Assembly (NCBI GenBank): GCA_002415465.1
Contig: DHYT01000120.1
Span: 24,416 to 30,507 of the forward strand
DNA length: 6,092 nt
Direction: 5' to 3'
From: Desulfobulbaceae bacterium UBA5123
GTDB lineage: Bacteria > Desulfobacterota > Desulfobulbia > Desulfobulbales > UBA5123
Each line of letters opens with the position of its first letter. Positions within the stretch are counted from its first letter, which is position 1. Positions 5,719 to 6,092 of this stretch are shown here, piece by piece. The notes under the pieces were generated by a model. It saw nothing but the letters and a program-made list of their open reading frames with translations. It was not told where the DNA came from and did no database searches. Position numbers and translations under genes: made by a program.

Positions 5719-6092
5719 ATGGCCAATGGTGAAAAGGTCTTAGCTGGCAAGGATTTGACCGAACTTCTGCGCGGGCGGAAGGCGCAGGTCGAGGGTGTTG
5801 CCGGCGGGGTGCGAATCACCAAAATCACCGCCGACTCAAGGGAGGCGGGGCCCGGCGTTCTTTTTGTGGCGGTTGCGGGCCTCCGGGTGGATGGCCATGA
5901 TTTTGTTGAGCAGGCCGTGGCCGCGGGCTGCGAGGCGGTAGTGGTGCAGAAGGGGCGGGCGAAGACCGCCGTCGGCAAGAAGCCAGGGCCGGTGCGGGTC
6001 GTTGTCGAGGATACCCGCCGCGCGCTCGGTGAGTTGGCGGCGGCATTCTATGATTACCCCGCCAATCGGCTGCGGATGATCGCCATCACGGG
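5719..6092 (+). CDS. murE: UDP-N-acetylmuramyl-tripeptide synthetase MurE, N-terminal part (runs off right edge)
   Basis: MurE is the cytoplasmic ATP-dependent ligase that adds the third residue (meso-diaminopimelate in most Gram-negatives) to UDP-MurNAc-L-Ala-D-Glu. The visible 124 residues are the N-terminal UDP-substrate-binding domain: TADSREAGPGVLFVAV (DSR at 39-41), DGHDF at 58-62, VEDTRRALGELAAAFYDYP (DTR at 98-100), then RMIAITG, which is the first part of the ATP-binding P-loop (TGTNGKT) cut by the window end. The DSR/DGH/DTR set together with AAFYDYP fits MurE better than MurF, and the position after ftsI agrees. The catalytic and C-terminal domains, including the residues that select the third amino acid, are outside. 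The ATG at 5719 lies 5 nt after the ftsI stop; the only Shine-Dalgarno candidate, GGAG at 5704-5707, is 11 nt upstream inside the end of ftsI, so coupling is likely. Confidence 0.94.
   Translation, partial: MANGEKVLAGKDLTELLRGRKAQVEGVAGGVRITKITADSREAGPGVLFVAVAGLRVDGHDFVEQAVAAGCEAVVVQKGRAKTAVGKKPGPVRVVVEDTRRALGELAAAFYDYPANRLRMIAIT

Overview
This GC-rich window holds the start of a division and cell wall (dcw) cluster in the canonical order mraZ - rsmH - ftsL - ftsI - murE, all on the + strand. Two other + strand genes lie upstream: the 3' part of a tetratricopeptide-repeat gene and a LOG-family nucleotide hydrolase gene. The gene order, the MraZ operator layout, a PASTA-tailed division penicillin-binding protein and the C-terminal TPR region all fit a Gram-negative of the Desulfobacterota (former Deltaproteobacteria) type, perhaps near the Desulfobulbales. 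That placement comes from protein character only and was not tested by a search.

Layout: 1-899 is a TPR array open at the left edge, probably the C-terminal part of a longer signalling protein. 940-1614 encodes a 224-residue LOG-family protein. 1615-1995 is a 381-bp non-coding gap, pyrimidine-rich and visibly poorer in GC than the genes. Its last 80 bp carry a near-consensus sigma70-type promoter followed by 10-bp-phased GTGG repeats that look like MraZ boxes. From 1996 the genes are packed: mraZ and rsmH are 3 nt apart, rsmH and ftsL overlap by 8 nt, ftsL and ftsI are 12 nt apart, and ftsI and murE are 5 nt apart. They are therefore probably one operon under MraZ control. murE is cut off by the right edge just before its P-loop.

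How the genes work together: MraZ tunes transcription of the operon, RsmH methylates 16S rRNA, FtsL and FtsI belong to the septal peptidoglycan synthase complex, and MurE adds the third residue of the cytoplasmic stem peptide.

The most unusual item is the ftsI product. It keeps the fold outline (membrane anchor, dimerisation domain, transpeptidase landmarks, C-terminal PASTA domain) and two of the three catalytic motifs (SFFK and SGN). The expected KTGT motif is missing: the best-aligned position reads ITE and is followed by an Ala-rich, tandemly repeated insert. Several other signature motifs are eroded although the reading frame is intact. This suggests a catalytically impaired, possibly structural, class B PBP in the dcw position. 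No RNA genes, insertion sequences or CRISPR arrays were seen.
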